64,000 bases of DNA, taken from assembly GCA_964590435.1 (NCBI GenBank), contig CAZPWT010000012.1, forward strand, positions 1-64,000, given 5' to 3'. Made by a program: the position numbers and the translations under genes. Every line of letters begins with the position of its first letter. The stretch's first letter is position 1. Source of the stretch: WSZJ01 sp964590435. Its GTDB lineage: Bacteria; Planctomycetota; MHYJ01; WSZJ01. Positions 25,753 to 34,100 of this stretch are shown here, in pieces. The notes under the pieces were generated by a model. The model had not been told where the DNA came from, did not search any database, and saw only the letters and a list, made by a program, of their open reading frames with translations.

Positions 25753-26429
25753 CTCATTACCGCGACTGGTTCAGGAAGTCCACGTGGTCCGCGAAAGACC
25801 AGGTCGATTTTGAGGCGAAGCTATCGCGAGCCCTGCCAAGAAGACGCGCGCAGTTGCTCCGAATCCAGGCTGGCCATCTTCTGAGTGCAGCCGTCGGAAA
25901 GCGACGAAAGCAGCTTGTTGTCGCGGCCATGGCGCTCCTCAATCAGATGTTCAAGGAGTACCCGGATGACATCCAAGCGGCCCAGGCGCATCTCAGTCTT
26001 GCCGAGGGCCACTGCATCTTGGGCGACTACAAAGAGGCGGAGTCGAGTTTCAGGCAGGCGATTCGTCAGGAGCGGGCGTTTCCAAACGTCTTAGCGAACG
26101 CGCCGCTTGAGTTCGCCTGGTTCATCGTGAAGGAACGCAGGCGGCATCTGTATCGGGAAGCACTACGGCACCTTGCCGCCTGGAAGCGGGACTACGATAT
26201 CGGTTTGAATTTCCCATCAGACCGATTTCAGTACAACGCGATCAAGGCCGTCGCGCTCAACTCCATGCGTCAGTATTCAAAGGCCGGATCGCACGCTGAG
26301 ACAGCTCTGGATGCTCTTGGTGCCACGAACAGCGGTTTGCGGTATCACCCGGAAGTCGGGCTGGTTGAGGATTGCCCAGCGTGGATTCCGCGGGAGTTGC
26401 AACGCATTCGACGCCGGTTATCACACTAG
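25749..26429 (+). CDS. Helical-repeat (TPR-like) protein of unknown function
   Basis: 226 residues, all helical, no signal peptide. Residues ~55-115 contain TPR-like helix pairs (AQAHLSLAEGHCILGDYKEAESSFRQAI has the TPR spacing), with a second set around 165-195 (ALNSMRQYSKAGSHAETAL). Base composition is clearly lower in GC than the neighbours, suggesting acquired DNA. It overlaps the glcD stop by 4 nt. Confidence 0.65.
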   Translation: MTHYRDWFRKSTWSAKDQVDFEAKLSRALPRRRAQLLRIQAGHLLSAAVGKRRKQLVVAAMALLNQMFKEYPDDIQAAQAHLSLAEGHCILGDYKEAESSFRQAIRQERAFPNVLANAPLEFAWFIVKERRRHLYREALRHLAAWKRDYDIGLNFPSDRFQYNAIKAVALNSMRQYSKAGSHAETALDALGATNSGLRYHPEVGLVEDCPAWIPRELQRIRRRLSH

Positions 26430-26503
26430 AACTTCGGACATACCCAGTCCGCCCCCCCTCCGACTGTTACCCCTCAAACGCCGCAACTCCCGAAAGTCAG
26501 AGG

Positions 26504-26996
26504 CTAGACAAGCGGATTATTGGTCCTAACCCCCGCAAACCGACCGAAATCTCGATCTGCGGACCACAACTCGCGGACGCCGTGGAACCTGCAGATCGCG
26601 GCGACGCGGGCGTCGTGGACGCGGGGACCGGCAACGCGGCCGGATTCGAGAAGCCGGCGGAGCTCGGGCCAGTAGCCGTCGGCCTCGCCCAGGAGCGCGA
26701 GGCTCGGGGATTCGAGCCAGGCGTCCACCTGCCGGAGCGCGGCGGCGAACGGCGTGGGGGGCTTGTAGATCCGGGGGTGCGTGACGATGGCGAGGAACTC
26801 GTGGATGCAGGGCCACGGGATCGCCCACGCGGACTTGCCTTCGGCGAGGGCCTTGAGCCGCGCGACGGCCTTGTCGTGCCACTGCGAGTCCTCGCGGTGC
26901 GCGTAGACGAGCAGGTTGCCGTCGACCGCGATCGCGCGCCGCGGCCTTGCGGGCCGCGTCGAACAGGGCGTCCGAGATGTCGATCGTGGTCTTCAT
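26504..26996 (-). pseudogene. VapBC remnant: antitoxin start fused to a frameshifted PIN toxin
   Basis: From ATG 26996 the first ~20 codons read as a VapB-like antitoxin N-terminus (MKTTIDISDALFDAARKAAA). At about 26936 this runs, out of frame, into a PIN toxin body (AIAVDGNLLVYAHRED; IPWPCIHEFLAIVTHPRI), so the rest of the antitoxin and the toxin start are missing. Near 26739-26742 the PIN frame shifts again (two bases seem lost), after which QVDAWLESPSLALLGE...VHDARVAAIC...WSADRDFGRF continues to the stop at 26504. All four acidic PIN residues remain, so decay is recent. No intact product is expected. Confidence 0.8.
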
Positions 26997-27108
26997 TTGG
27001 GTACCCGTATCATCGCTCACAGACATCCGTAGATTTTCACAACCTTCCGCAGGGCAGTGCAAGGCATGGCCGGATCGAGCACCCCCCTGACTGAACTTCA
27101 GGGGACTC

Positions 27109-27618
27109 TCATTCCCCAGCCAGCTCCAGAACCTCGGCTCGAGTCGTTTTCGACAAACGGAAACCCAAGCCCTGCACCCGGTCGAGCAACGGAGTGATCG
27201 CGGGAACAAGACCGGCCTTCTTCGCCTGCAGCAGTATTCCGAGGACCCCCGTTCGGCGGATCCCCAACGCGACCGCAACCCGGCGTGCGATCAAGTCGTC
27301 AAGAACCGCGACCGCCCCGGGGTGCTCGAGCGCAAGGGCGAGAACCTGAGTTTCACCGGGACCGAGATCATCCTGTCGCGGCAGTGCGGGGATCTCCGAG
27401 GGTGAGACAACTCTCATCCATGCGAACCTTGAAGGCGATGGGAGATCTTTGCCGAGACGCAGGCCGGCCTCGAGTTCTTCGGAAACGGCCGCCGGGACGA
27501 GAATGCTGCCCGCAAGCGACTTCAGGACTGGAAGCAACCCCAGCAGGTGCAGATACTGGAGCGCCGAAGTGTCGACGATCGTCTCAGCCAAGGCGGGCTT
27601 CGCCTTCAAGGTCTTCAC
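27109..27618 (-). CDS. DUF3368 PIN-like toxin candidate
   Basis: 169 residues. Matches the DUF3368 pattern: IVDTSALQYLHLLGLL at the N-terminus, ILVPAAVSEEL, GPGETQVLALALE and AVAVLDDLIARRVAVALGI, then GVLGILLQAKKAGL and a GFRLS-containing tail. The spaced acidic residues (Asp in VDTSALQ, Glu in SEEL and GPGE, Asp in LDD) would form a PIN-type ribonuclease site. It overlaps the upstream UPF0175 gene by 35 nt, the standard toxin-antitoxin layout. Confidence 0.85.
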   Translation of the reverse strand: MKTLKAKPALAETIVDTSALQYLHLLGLLPVLKSLAGSILVPAAVSEELEAGLRLGKDLPSPSRFAWMRVVSPSEIPALPRQDDLGPGETQVLALALEHPGAVAVLDDLIARRVAVALGIRRTGVLGILLQAKKAGLVPAITPLLDRVQGLGFRLSKTTRAEVLELAGE

Positions 27619-27835
27619 GCGTCAACCGGAAGGTGTCGATCCCGTACTCAGCGAGTCGCTCGAGGAACTCAACTCGCGGCACGCCTGCGAGCTTGGCAGC
27701 GGCGCCCGAAGAGAGGCGTCCCAATTCGTACAGTTTCATCGCCGCGGCAAGACGCAATTCGGCCCCGATCTTCTCGGGTGTGGCGTGGAAAGCGGCGAGA
27801 GCGTCGTCCGGGATCCTGAGGGTGATGTCGCTCAT
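27584..27835 (-). CDS. UPF0175 antitoxin candidate
   Basis: 83 residues. MSDITLRIPDDAL is a short DNA-binding/beta start; ELRLAAAMKLYELGRLSSGAAAKLAGV is the UPF0175 helix-turn-helix-like core, followed by VEFLERLAEYGIDTFRLT. UPF0175 proteins are antitoxins usually paired with DUF3368 toxins, which is the next gene here. Such antitoxins often autorepress. Confidence 0.85.
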   Translation of the reverse strand: MSDITLRIPDDALAAFHATPEKIGAELRLAAAMKLYELGRLSSGAAAKLAGVPRVEFLERLAEYGIDTFRLTREDLEGEARLG

Positions 27836-27844
27836 GATGGGCCG

Positions 27845-27850
27845 ATTGTA
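27845..27850 (-). promoter_or_regulatory. Putative -10 (TACAAT) for the toxin-antitoxin pair
   Basis: On the minus strand TACAAT ends 9 nt before the antitoxin ATG, so the leader would be only two or three bases. No Shine-Dalgarno. Confidence 0.45.
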
Positions 27851-27894
27851 GCGAACTCCCCGCCATGAGCGCGTTCCATTCGCGTCCAGTCCGT

Positions 27895-28770
27895 TCAGCG
27901 CCGGACCGCCACCACCCTGAACCCGATGTGATCCGCGTTCCTCTCCGGCTCGTACCGCAGCCGGAACGCGCTTCGGCAGGGCCAGCCCGGGTCGGTCCAG
28001 GCGCCGCCGCGGCGGACGCGCGAGTATGTGCCGTCGCCGTTCTTCGTGGCGGTGGACTTCGCGTCGTGGAGGTCGGGGTCGTTGCCGCCTGGCGCGTCGG
28101 TGTGGTACCAGTCGCGGCACCACTCGAAGATATTGCCGTGCATGTCGCGGATTCCCCAGGCGTTGGGCGGGTAGCTCCCGACGGGCGCGGGGCGGTTCAG
28201 CGAGGGACCGCGGTCCTTCGTGCCGTAGGACTCGCCCGCGAAATTCGCCTGCCGGCTCGTCAGCGTGCTGCCGAACGCCGTCGCGGTCGCCGTCCCGGCG
28301 CGGCAGGCGTACTCCCACTGCGCATCCGTCGGCAGTCGGAATTCCCAGTTCTCGGGAAGCGCCCCCGACGCCCGCGCGGCGGCCGTGAGCCTCGCGCAGA
28401 AGTCCTCGGCCTGCGCGAAGTTCACCCAGCCGAGCGGGAAATCGTCGCCGTCGCCGATGGGGTCGCCGGGGAGCTTGCCGACGACGCGCTTCCAGTCGCC
28501 CTGGGTCACCTCGAACTCGCCGCACCAGAAGCCGCGGGTGAGGGTGACCTGGACCTGGTCCTCGCCGGGGCGGCGCTCGGCCTCGGAGGGCGGGCTGCCC
28601 ATTGTGAACGTGCCGGCCGGGCACCAGCGCAGTTTCATGCCGGCGACCTCGCGCGCGTCGCCGGCCTTCGCGCCATCGAACGCATCGGGCGGCGCCAGCG
28701 GCACGGGTGCCGGCCTTTCGGGCTGGCAGCCGAGAACCATCGTCAGCAGGATCGCGGCTCCCCTCTTCAC
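27895..28770 (-). CDS. Lipoprotein with formylglycine-generating-enzyme-like (SUMF1) domain
   Basis: 291 residues. A short signal with lipobox LTMVLGC (Cys ~15) precedes an FGE-sulfatase domain: LRWCPAGTFTMGSP, EFEVTQGDWKRV, FPLGWVNFAQAEDFCARL, RLPTDAQWEYACRAGT, NAWGIRDMHGNIFEWCRDWY and RRGGAW...FRLRY...IGFRVV. Genuine FGEs oxidise a sulfatase Cys; many bacterial relatives have other or unknown roles, and no sulfatase is nearby. Start GTG overlaps the GNAT stop (GTGA). Confidence 0.85.
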   Translation of the reverse strand: MKRGAAILLTMVLGCQPERPAPVPLAPPDAFDGAKAGDAREVAGMKLRWCPAGTFTMGSPPSEAERRPGEDQVQVTLTRGFWCGEFEVTQGDWKRVVGKLPGDPIGDGDDFPLGWVNFAQAEDFCARLTAAARASGALPENWEFRLPTDAQWEYACRAGTATATAFGSTLTSRQANFAGESYGTKDRGPSLNRPAPVGSYPPNAWGIRDMHGNIFEWCRDWYHTDAPGGNDPDLHDAKSTATKNGDGTYSRVRRGGAWTDPGWPCRSAFRLRYEPERNADHIGFRVVAVRR

Positions 28771-29225
28771 AGCGTCACCGCCATCTCTTGCGTCCGCGCC
28801 CACCCCAGCTTTGCGTACACGCCGCGCCCCATTTTCGACGCGTGAAGCAGCATCCGGGGGTACCCGCGCTTCTTCGCCCACGCCGTCGCGGCCTCCACGA
28901 TCCGCGTCGCGAGGCCGTTCCCGCGGAATTCCGGCTCCGTGTACATCGAGAGCAGGTACGGCAGCGGGCTGCGCTGGCGCGGGCCGGGCTGCTGGTCGCG
29001 AAGCCACACGGCGCCACCGGCGGCGACGCGGCCGACCGGGGCGATGGCGAGCCAGGCGAAGAAGCGGCCGGAGCGGAAGCGGGCGCGGGCCCATTTCGCG
29101 TAGGCGCGGTCGGCGTCGGCGAGCGCCGCTTCGTCGTGGATGCCCATGTCGCGGAACATCCCGTCGCGGTGGCGGCGCAGCGCGGGGAGATCTCGGACCG
29201 TGGCGCGGCGGATGGTGAATCGCAT
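28767..29225 (-). CDS. GNAT family N-acetyltransferase
   Basis: 152 residues, normal GNAT size. FTIRRATVRDLPAL opens the fold; YLLSMYTEPEFRGNGLATRIVEAA contains the acetyl-CoA-binding R/Q-x-x-G-x-G/A loop as RGNGLA, and ASKMGRGVYAKLGWART is the usual C-terminal strand-helix. Substrate unknown. Starts inside the stop of the cupin gene (TGATG) and overlaps the next start, so three genes form an operon. Confidence 0.88.
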   Translation of the reverse strand: MRFTIRRATVRDLPALRRHRDGMFRDMGIHDEAALADADRAYAKWARARFRSGRFFAWLAIAPVGRVAAGGAVWLRDQQPGPRQRSPLPYLLSMYTEPEFRGNGLATRIVEAATAWAKKRGYPRMLLHASKMGRGVYAKLGWARTQEMAVTL

Positions 29226-29560
29226 CAGATCTTCCGGAACCTCGGGTGCGGCGCCATCACGACGAGCAGCGCGAGCCGGCCCTTCCCTGTATTCGTCACC
29301 CCGTGCGACTCCCCCGCCGCGGCGTGCACGACGCACCCTGGCCCGAGCGACCGCGACTCCTTGCCGACCTCGAAAAGCCCTTCCCCCTCGATCACGTAGT
29401 AGACCTTGTCGGCGTCGCCGTGGACGTGGGGTTTCTGGGATTGGCCGGGCTCGAGGCCGTAGACGTCGCAGAACATTCGGTCGGACTCGAACAGGTTGGA
29501 TTTCGCCATCTTCTCGGCGGCGAATTTCGTTTCTTCGGCGACGTGTTTCCACCAGGGCAT
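29225..29560 (-). CDS. Small cupin-domain protein
   Basis: 111 residues forming one cupin barrel: PHVHGDADKVYYVIEGEG is cupin motif 1 with two His and a Glu-type ligand, and GCVVHAAAGESHGVTNTG is motif 2 with the third His. Metal-dependent enzyme or sensor; substrate unknown. First gene of the operon cupin - GNAT - FGE lipoprotein. Confidence 0.85.
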   Translation of the reverse strand: MPWWKHVAEETKFAAEKMAKSNLFESDRMFCDVYGLEPGQSQKPHVHGDADKVYYVIEGEGLFEVGKESRSLGPGCVVHAAAGESHGVTNTGKGRLALLVVMAPHPRFRKI

Positions 29561-29616
29561 GGGGCCTCGCTAGATTCGGGTGCATCGCAATTTATCACGG
29601 TCCATGTCCGCGACGG

Positions 29617-29925
29617 CTAAGCCTCGATGAAAACGTCCCCGTCCTTCTCGACGACCGGGTAGGTCCGCACGCTCGCCGCCAGTTGCCCGCTCGTGCACTT
29701 GCCCGTGGCGAGGTCGAAATGCCACGCGTGCCCCGGGCAGACGACGCGCCCCTCGGCGGTGACCTTTCCCTTGTGAAGCGGATCGCCGTAGTGCGGGCAG
29801 AGGTTCTTGATCGCGAACAGCTTCCCGCCGTGGTTGAACAGGCCGATTTCGCGGGCGCCGGCGTAGACGCGGAGGGCCGCGCCGGGCGGCAACTGGTCGA
29901 CGGTCGCGACTTTGAAGAGCGCCAT
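29617..29925 (-). CDS. Rieske-type ferredoxin
   Basis: 102 residues, soluble, resembling NirD and dioxygenase ferredoxins. Cluster boxes CPHYGDPLHKG and CPGHAWHFDLATG supply the two Cys and two His. Would shuttle electrons to an oxygenase or reductase that is not in the window. It sits upstream of the cupin gene on the same strand, with a 56-bp gap. Confidence 0.9.
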   Translation of the reverse strand: MALFKVATVDQLPPGAALRVYAGAREIGLFNHGGKLFAIKNLCPHYGDPLHKGKVTAEGRVVCPGHAWHFDLATGKCTSGQLAASVRTYPVVEKDGDVFIEA

Positions 29926-30117
29926 GCGAGGACTCTATCACGCTCGTGAAACCGTGAAACGTCGCGGGCGGCAGTGAACGCGGGATGTGCGGAAGCGCGC
30001 GTGGAACGTCCGTGAAACCGCCGCGACCCCGTTCGGCGCGGGGCATCCGGATTGCGCCTGTCACGGGCAACCCCAGCAACGGAGGCGCCCATGACCGAAC
30101 GCCGTGCCCGGATGCGC

Positions 30118-30123
30118 TACGAT
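30118..30123 (+). promoter_or_regulatory. Putative -10 (TACGAT), leaderless arrangement
   Basis: TACGAT, the same hexamer as before glcD, ends 6 nt before a GTG at 30130. Confidence 0.4.
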
Positions 30124-30129
30124 GAACCC

Positions 30130-31047
30130 GTGAGCCCCGCCCACGAAGTCCGCCTGAAAGGCCGTACGCCGCGCGCCAAGCCTGCGACGAGCCCGGGATG
30201 CATGGCGGTGATCAGCCTGCCGTTCATCGCCGCGGGGGTCGCCATCATCGGGGCGGCGACCGGCTGGCTCCCGACAAAGGCCACGTCGGACTCCCCCGCC
30301 TGGGTCATGGGCGCCGGCGGCGTCATCTTCGCCGCGGCCGGGGTCCTGGTCCTCTGCGGCGCCATCCGGCAACTCCTCGAGAACTCCCGCAAGTCCGGCC
30401 TCCGGCGCGCCCGCCCCGGCGAACCCTGGCTCGTCGACTACCCCTGGAGCGCCCGCTCCGCCACGGACGGCAACGCAGGCATCGCCGCCAGCGGGTTCCT
30501 CGCCTTCCTCTTCCTCCAGGTCTTCCTCATCCCCTTCAACTGGTGGGCGTTCTTCTCCAGCCACGGCAACTTCTTCGTCATCGGCGTCGTCGGCGTCTTC
30601 GACGTGGTCTCCTTCTTCATGCTCGGCCACGCCGGATACCACGCCCTCCGCGTCCTCAAGTACGGCACCTCGACCCTCACCTTCCATCGCTTCCCCTTCT
30701 TCCTCGGCGAAACCGTCGAAGCGTCCTTCCGCACCTCGGCGGACGTGCGGCAACTGAAGCGCCTCGTGTTCACGCTTCGCTGCCTCCGCGAGCAGGTGGA
30801 TGCGCAGGCGGTCGGCACCGGCGTGACCATGGCGATTTTCGAGATCTGGAAGGAAGAGCGCGTCGTGGAGCCGCCGTCGCGCGAGATCCCGGTCTCGTTC
30901 CGGCTGCCCGCGGAAGCGCACTTCTCGACCACGCTCGCGATCGCCACGCCGCGGTACTGGGAGCTGGAGGTGGAGGGAGAGGCGCCCGGGGTGGATTTCG
31001 GGGCGCGGTTCCTGCTGCCGGTTTACGGCAAAGCCGTCGAAAGTTGA
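30130..31047 (+). CDS. Membrane protein, four helices plus C-terminal beta domain
   Basis: 305 residues from GTG 30130. Two hydrophobic helices (~18-40 and ~58-78) and a second pair (~118-165) are followed by a ~130-residue soluble beta-rich domain (TLTFHRFPFFLGETVEASF onward). The same architecture occurs at 41025-41987, so the two may be distant paralogues. Function unknown. An ATG at 30091 with GGAGG just upstream is a serious alternative start and would add 13 residues; 30130 is preferred because of the leaderless -10 pattern. The stop TGA is inside a repeat arm. Confidence 0.55.
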   Translation: MSPAHEVRLKGRTPRAKPATSPGCMAVISLPFIAAGVAIIGAATGWLPTKATSDSPAWVMGAGGVIFAAAGVLVLCGAIRQLLENSRKSGLRRARPGEPWLVDYPWSARSATDGNAGIAASGFLAFLFLQVFLIPFNWWAFFSSHGNFFVIGVVGVFDVVSFFMLGHAGYHALRVLKYGTSTLTFHRFPFFLGETVEASFRTSADVRQLKRLVFTLRCLREQVDAQAVGTGVTMAIFEIWKEERVVEPPSREIPVSFRLPAEAHFSTTLAIATPRYWELEVEGEAPGVDFGARFLLPVYGKAVES

Positions 31048-31140
31048 ATGTCGAAGGTCTAAGGTGAAAAGAAAAACGACCGCGGTTTCCCGCGGTCGTC
31101 TGTTCAAAACAACCTTCGACTTTCGACCTTCGACGTCGTC
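31036..31140. repeat. Heptad-repeat inverted element enclosing a terminator, CTTCGAC type
   Basis: Left arm 31036-31057 (GTCGAAA, GTTGAAT, GTCGAAG units) and right arm 31113-31140 (CTTCGAC, TTTCGAC, CTTCGAC, GTCGTC) are inverted copies flanking the hairpin at 31076-31099. The left arm contains the stop codon of the membrane-protein gene (31045-31047), and the right arm ends 10 nt before the alpha-2-macroglobulin stop. Confidence 0.75.
31076..31099. terminator. Bidirectional hairpin terminator
   Basis: Perfect 10-bp stem ACGACCGCGG - TTTC - CCGCGGTCGT with A-rich left flank and T-containing right flank, between convergent genes. Confidence 0.8.
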
Positions 31141-31149
31141 TTGTGCCGC

Positions 31150-34100
31150 CTACTTCGCTCCCTCCCCGACCGGCTTGTCCTCGATCACAATCCGGAACTC
31201 GTCCGAAATCGCGCGGACGCTCGGCGCGTACATCGCGTACCCGTTCACCGGCATCGCATGGAACGCCCCGGGGATCTCCGCCCGGGCCTTGTAGGCGATC
31301 TTGTGCTTGCCGCGCGGCAACCAGTCCACGAAGAACGCGACCTTCTCGTCGCGGAACTCGCGGTTGGAATCCAGCGCGCCCCAGACGCGGCCGCTCACGA
31401 CTTCCGTCGGCTCCACGCCCGCCGCCTTGAAGTCCTCGAACACCAGGTACTCGTAGTCGTTCGGGGCGTCGATCTCCATCTCGATCTCGAGCAGGTCGCC
31501 GCTCGTCACCTTCGCGCCGCTCGCCAGCTTCTCCCGGTCGTACACCATCCGCTTCACGGGCCGGCCGTTCTCGTTCGTCTGCTCGACGCGCCCCTTGAGG
31601 CGGTACACCGTCCGCGTCACGCTCAGCTTCGAGCTCCCGGCGGGCAGGTCCTCCTCCGTCGTGAAGTACTTCAGGTACACGCTCCAGTACGCCGTGCCCT
31701 TGCCGGACTTCTTCACCGTGATCGTGTGCTTCCCGGTCTCCAGCGCGTCGCCCTTCACGGACGCCTCGCCGTTCAGCGTCAGCACGTTCTCGTTCGTCAC
31801 GCCGAACGACTTGAGCAGCTTCCCGTCCACCATCACGTCCGCGGTGTACTCGGGGCTGAGCTCGCCGGCGACCTTCGCGTACTCCAGCAGCGCCATCATC
31901 GCGTGGGCCGTGTCGCGCGTGGACTTCCAGCGGACGCCGTCCCGGTTCATCAGCAGCCACTTCGCCACCCTCGGGACGTTCGCGTTCTTCGGGTCCACCA
32001 TGATGTACGCCCGCAGGATCGCCGAGTTCCCTTCCACGTCGTCGCCGTACCAGTACCACCAGCTCCAGCGGTCCTCGCGGTCCCACCACGCCGTGCCGGC
32101 CTTCTCGTCGACCTTGACGAAGTCCTCCATGTTGCGGATGCAGACCTCGGCCTTCTCCTTGTCCTTGGCGAGGAAGAGCGCCATGGCCATGAGGGCGCGG
32201 CCGTAGCTGTTCATGTCGCCGCGGCGGTCGTAGAGCTGGTCGCGGTCCTTCTTGTCGAGTGCGCCGCACTCCGCCAGGACGTAGGCGCAGTACGCGGCCC
32301 GGTGCAGGTCCTTCTCCTCGCGGAGGTTGTTCTTCAGCGCGTTGATCCCGTTCTGCAGCCGGTTCTCGTCGATCGGTGCGCCCGCCGACTTCGCGATGCG
32401 CAGCCCGTTGACGACGTACGCCGTGATGAACGGGTCGATCCGGTCCGACTGCCACCAGCCCCAGCCGCCCATCCCGTTCTGGAACCCGTACAGACGGTTG
32501 AGCCCCGACTCGACGATCGACTCCAGCGCCGTCGTGTGGAACACCGGGTTCTTCCCCGTCTGGATGTCGGCGTACGCCAGCTCGCGGCGCTTGCCCACGT
32601 CCTCCAGGTTGATCCCCGTGTCCTTCAGCGTCTTGGCGACGGCGACGGCGGGCATGAAGCGGCTCATCGTCTGTTCGACGCAGCCGTACGGGTATTCGAT
32701 GAGGTACGGGAGAGCGTCGAGAAGCGCGCCCATCATCGTCGGGCTGATCTGGACGGTCAGGTCGGCCGTCGAGACCTTGCGGTCCGCCGGCACGTCGATC
32801 GTGAACGTCGCGGTCTCGGTGTCGCCCTTCACGACCCCGGCCCAGCTCTGCAGCTTGTCCATGCCGTGGACGTAGACCGGGAAATCGAGCTGCATCGCGT
32901 CGGAGTCCTGCAGGCCGATTGCGCTGACGGTGATGCGGGCGGAGCCTTCCTTCGTCGCCTTGACCTTCCAGTCGAGGCGGACTTCGCCGTTGGCGGCGAC
33001 CTTGATGTCGATCGACTCGGGCGAGCCGAGCTCCAGCGTGCCGCCCTCGAGCTTCAGCGCGGCCTTCACCTGCTCGTCCGTCGCCGAGGCGTTGTTCACG
33101 ATCGCGCTGATGAGCAGCTCGTCGCGCTCGCGGAAGAACCGCGGCGCCTGGAGGCGGGCCATCAGCGTCTTGCGGGTCTGGACCTCGACGGAAGCGCCGC
33201 CGACGCGCGTCCCGGTGTCGAGGCCGCGGGCGACCGCGAGCCAGGTCGTCAGCGAATCCGGCATGTCGAACTCGAGCGTGGCCTTGCCGTTCTCGTCCGT
33301 CACGATCGACGGGTTCCAGCACGCCGTGTCGGCGAAGTTCTTGCGCACGACCGGCTGGGCGCCCACGGCGGCCTCGCCGTTCCCCTGGTCGTTCTTGCTG
33401 TTGCCGGGCTTCCCGTCCTTCGACTTGCGCTCCATCAGCGTCTTCGGCGCCGGCGGAGCGGACGGATCCGCGGACTTCTTCGCCTCGAGCTCCCCGCCTT
33501 CGGACCGCAGGGCTTCATTCGCGTCGGCTTCCGGGGGCTCTGCCGCGCCCGGGGCGAACCCGCCCGTGGCCGCGCCCTTGTCGTCCCCCCACGCCTCGCC
33601 CTGCGAATGCCTGCCACGGCGGCCGCCGAAGCGCCCGCCGTAGCCCGCCGGGTCGCCGTGCAGCTTGTACTCGGGGTACTTGTTGCCGTCCGTCGTCACC
33701 GGGCTCGTCGAGAACTGCCGCGACGACATGAGATTCACGTTCGCCCACCGGCGCCCGCCCCAGAACTCGAGCCGCAGGTCCGGCACGTTCGACGGCGCGA
33801 TGTAGAGCACGCTCCGGTCAAATACCGCCAGCCCGAACTCCGCCTTCGCCGGCTTCCCCTGCCAGTCCGTCGCGCTGATCTCGTACTTCGCGTGCTCGCC
33901 CGGCTTGTACTCCGGTTTGCCCGGCGTGACCTTCACATCCAGGAACTTGTCCGCAGGCGGCACGAAAATCTCCGTCGCCGCCTGGTGAATCTCACCCTTC
34001 CTCACCGTCACCGCCCGCACGTGGAAGTTCGGGCACTGCGCCTCCGCCAGCTTGAACTCCAGCACCTTCGACTTCCCGTCGAGCTTCACCACCTCGCGGC

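Noticed and set aside
25749..29925. Genomic island
   Set aside because: One lower-GC gene and toxin-antitoxin pieces are present, but no integrase, attachment repeats or tRNA border were found.
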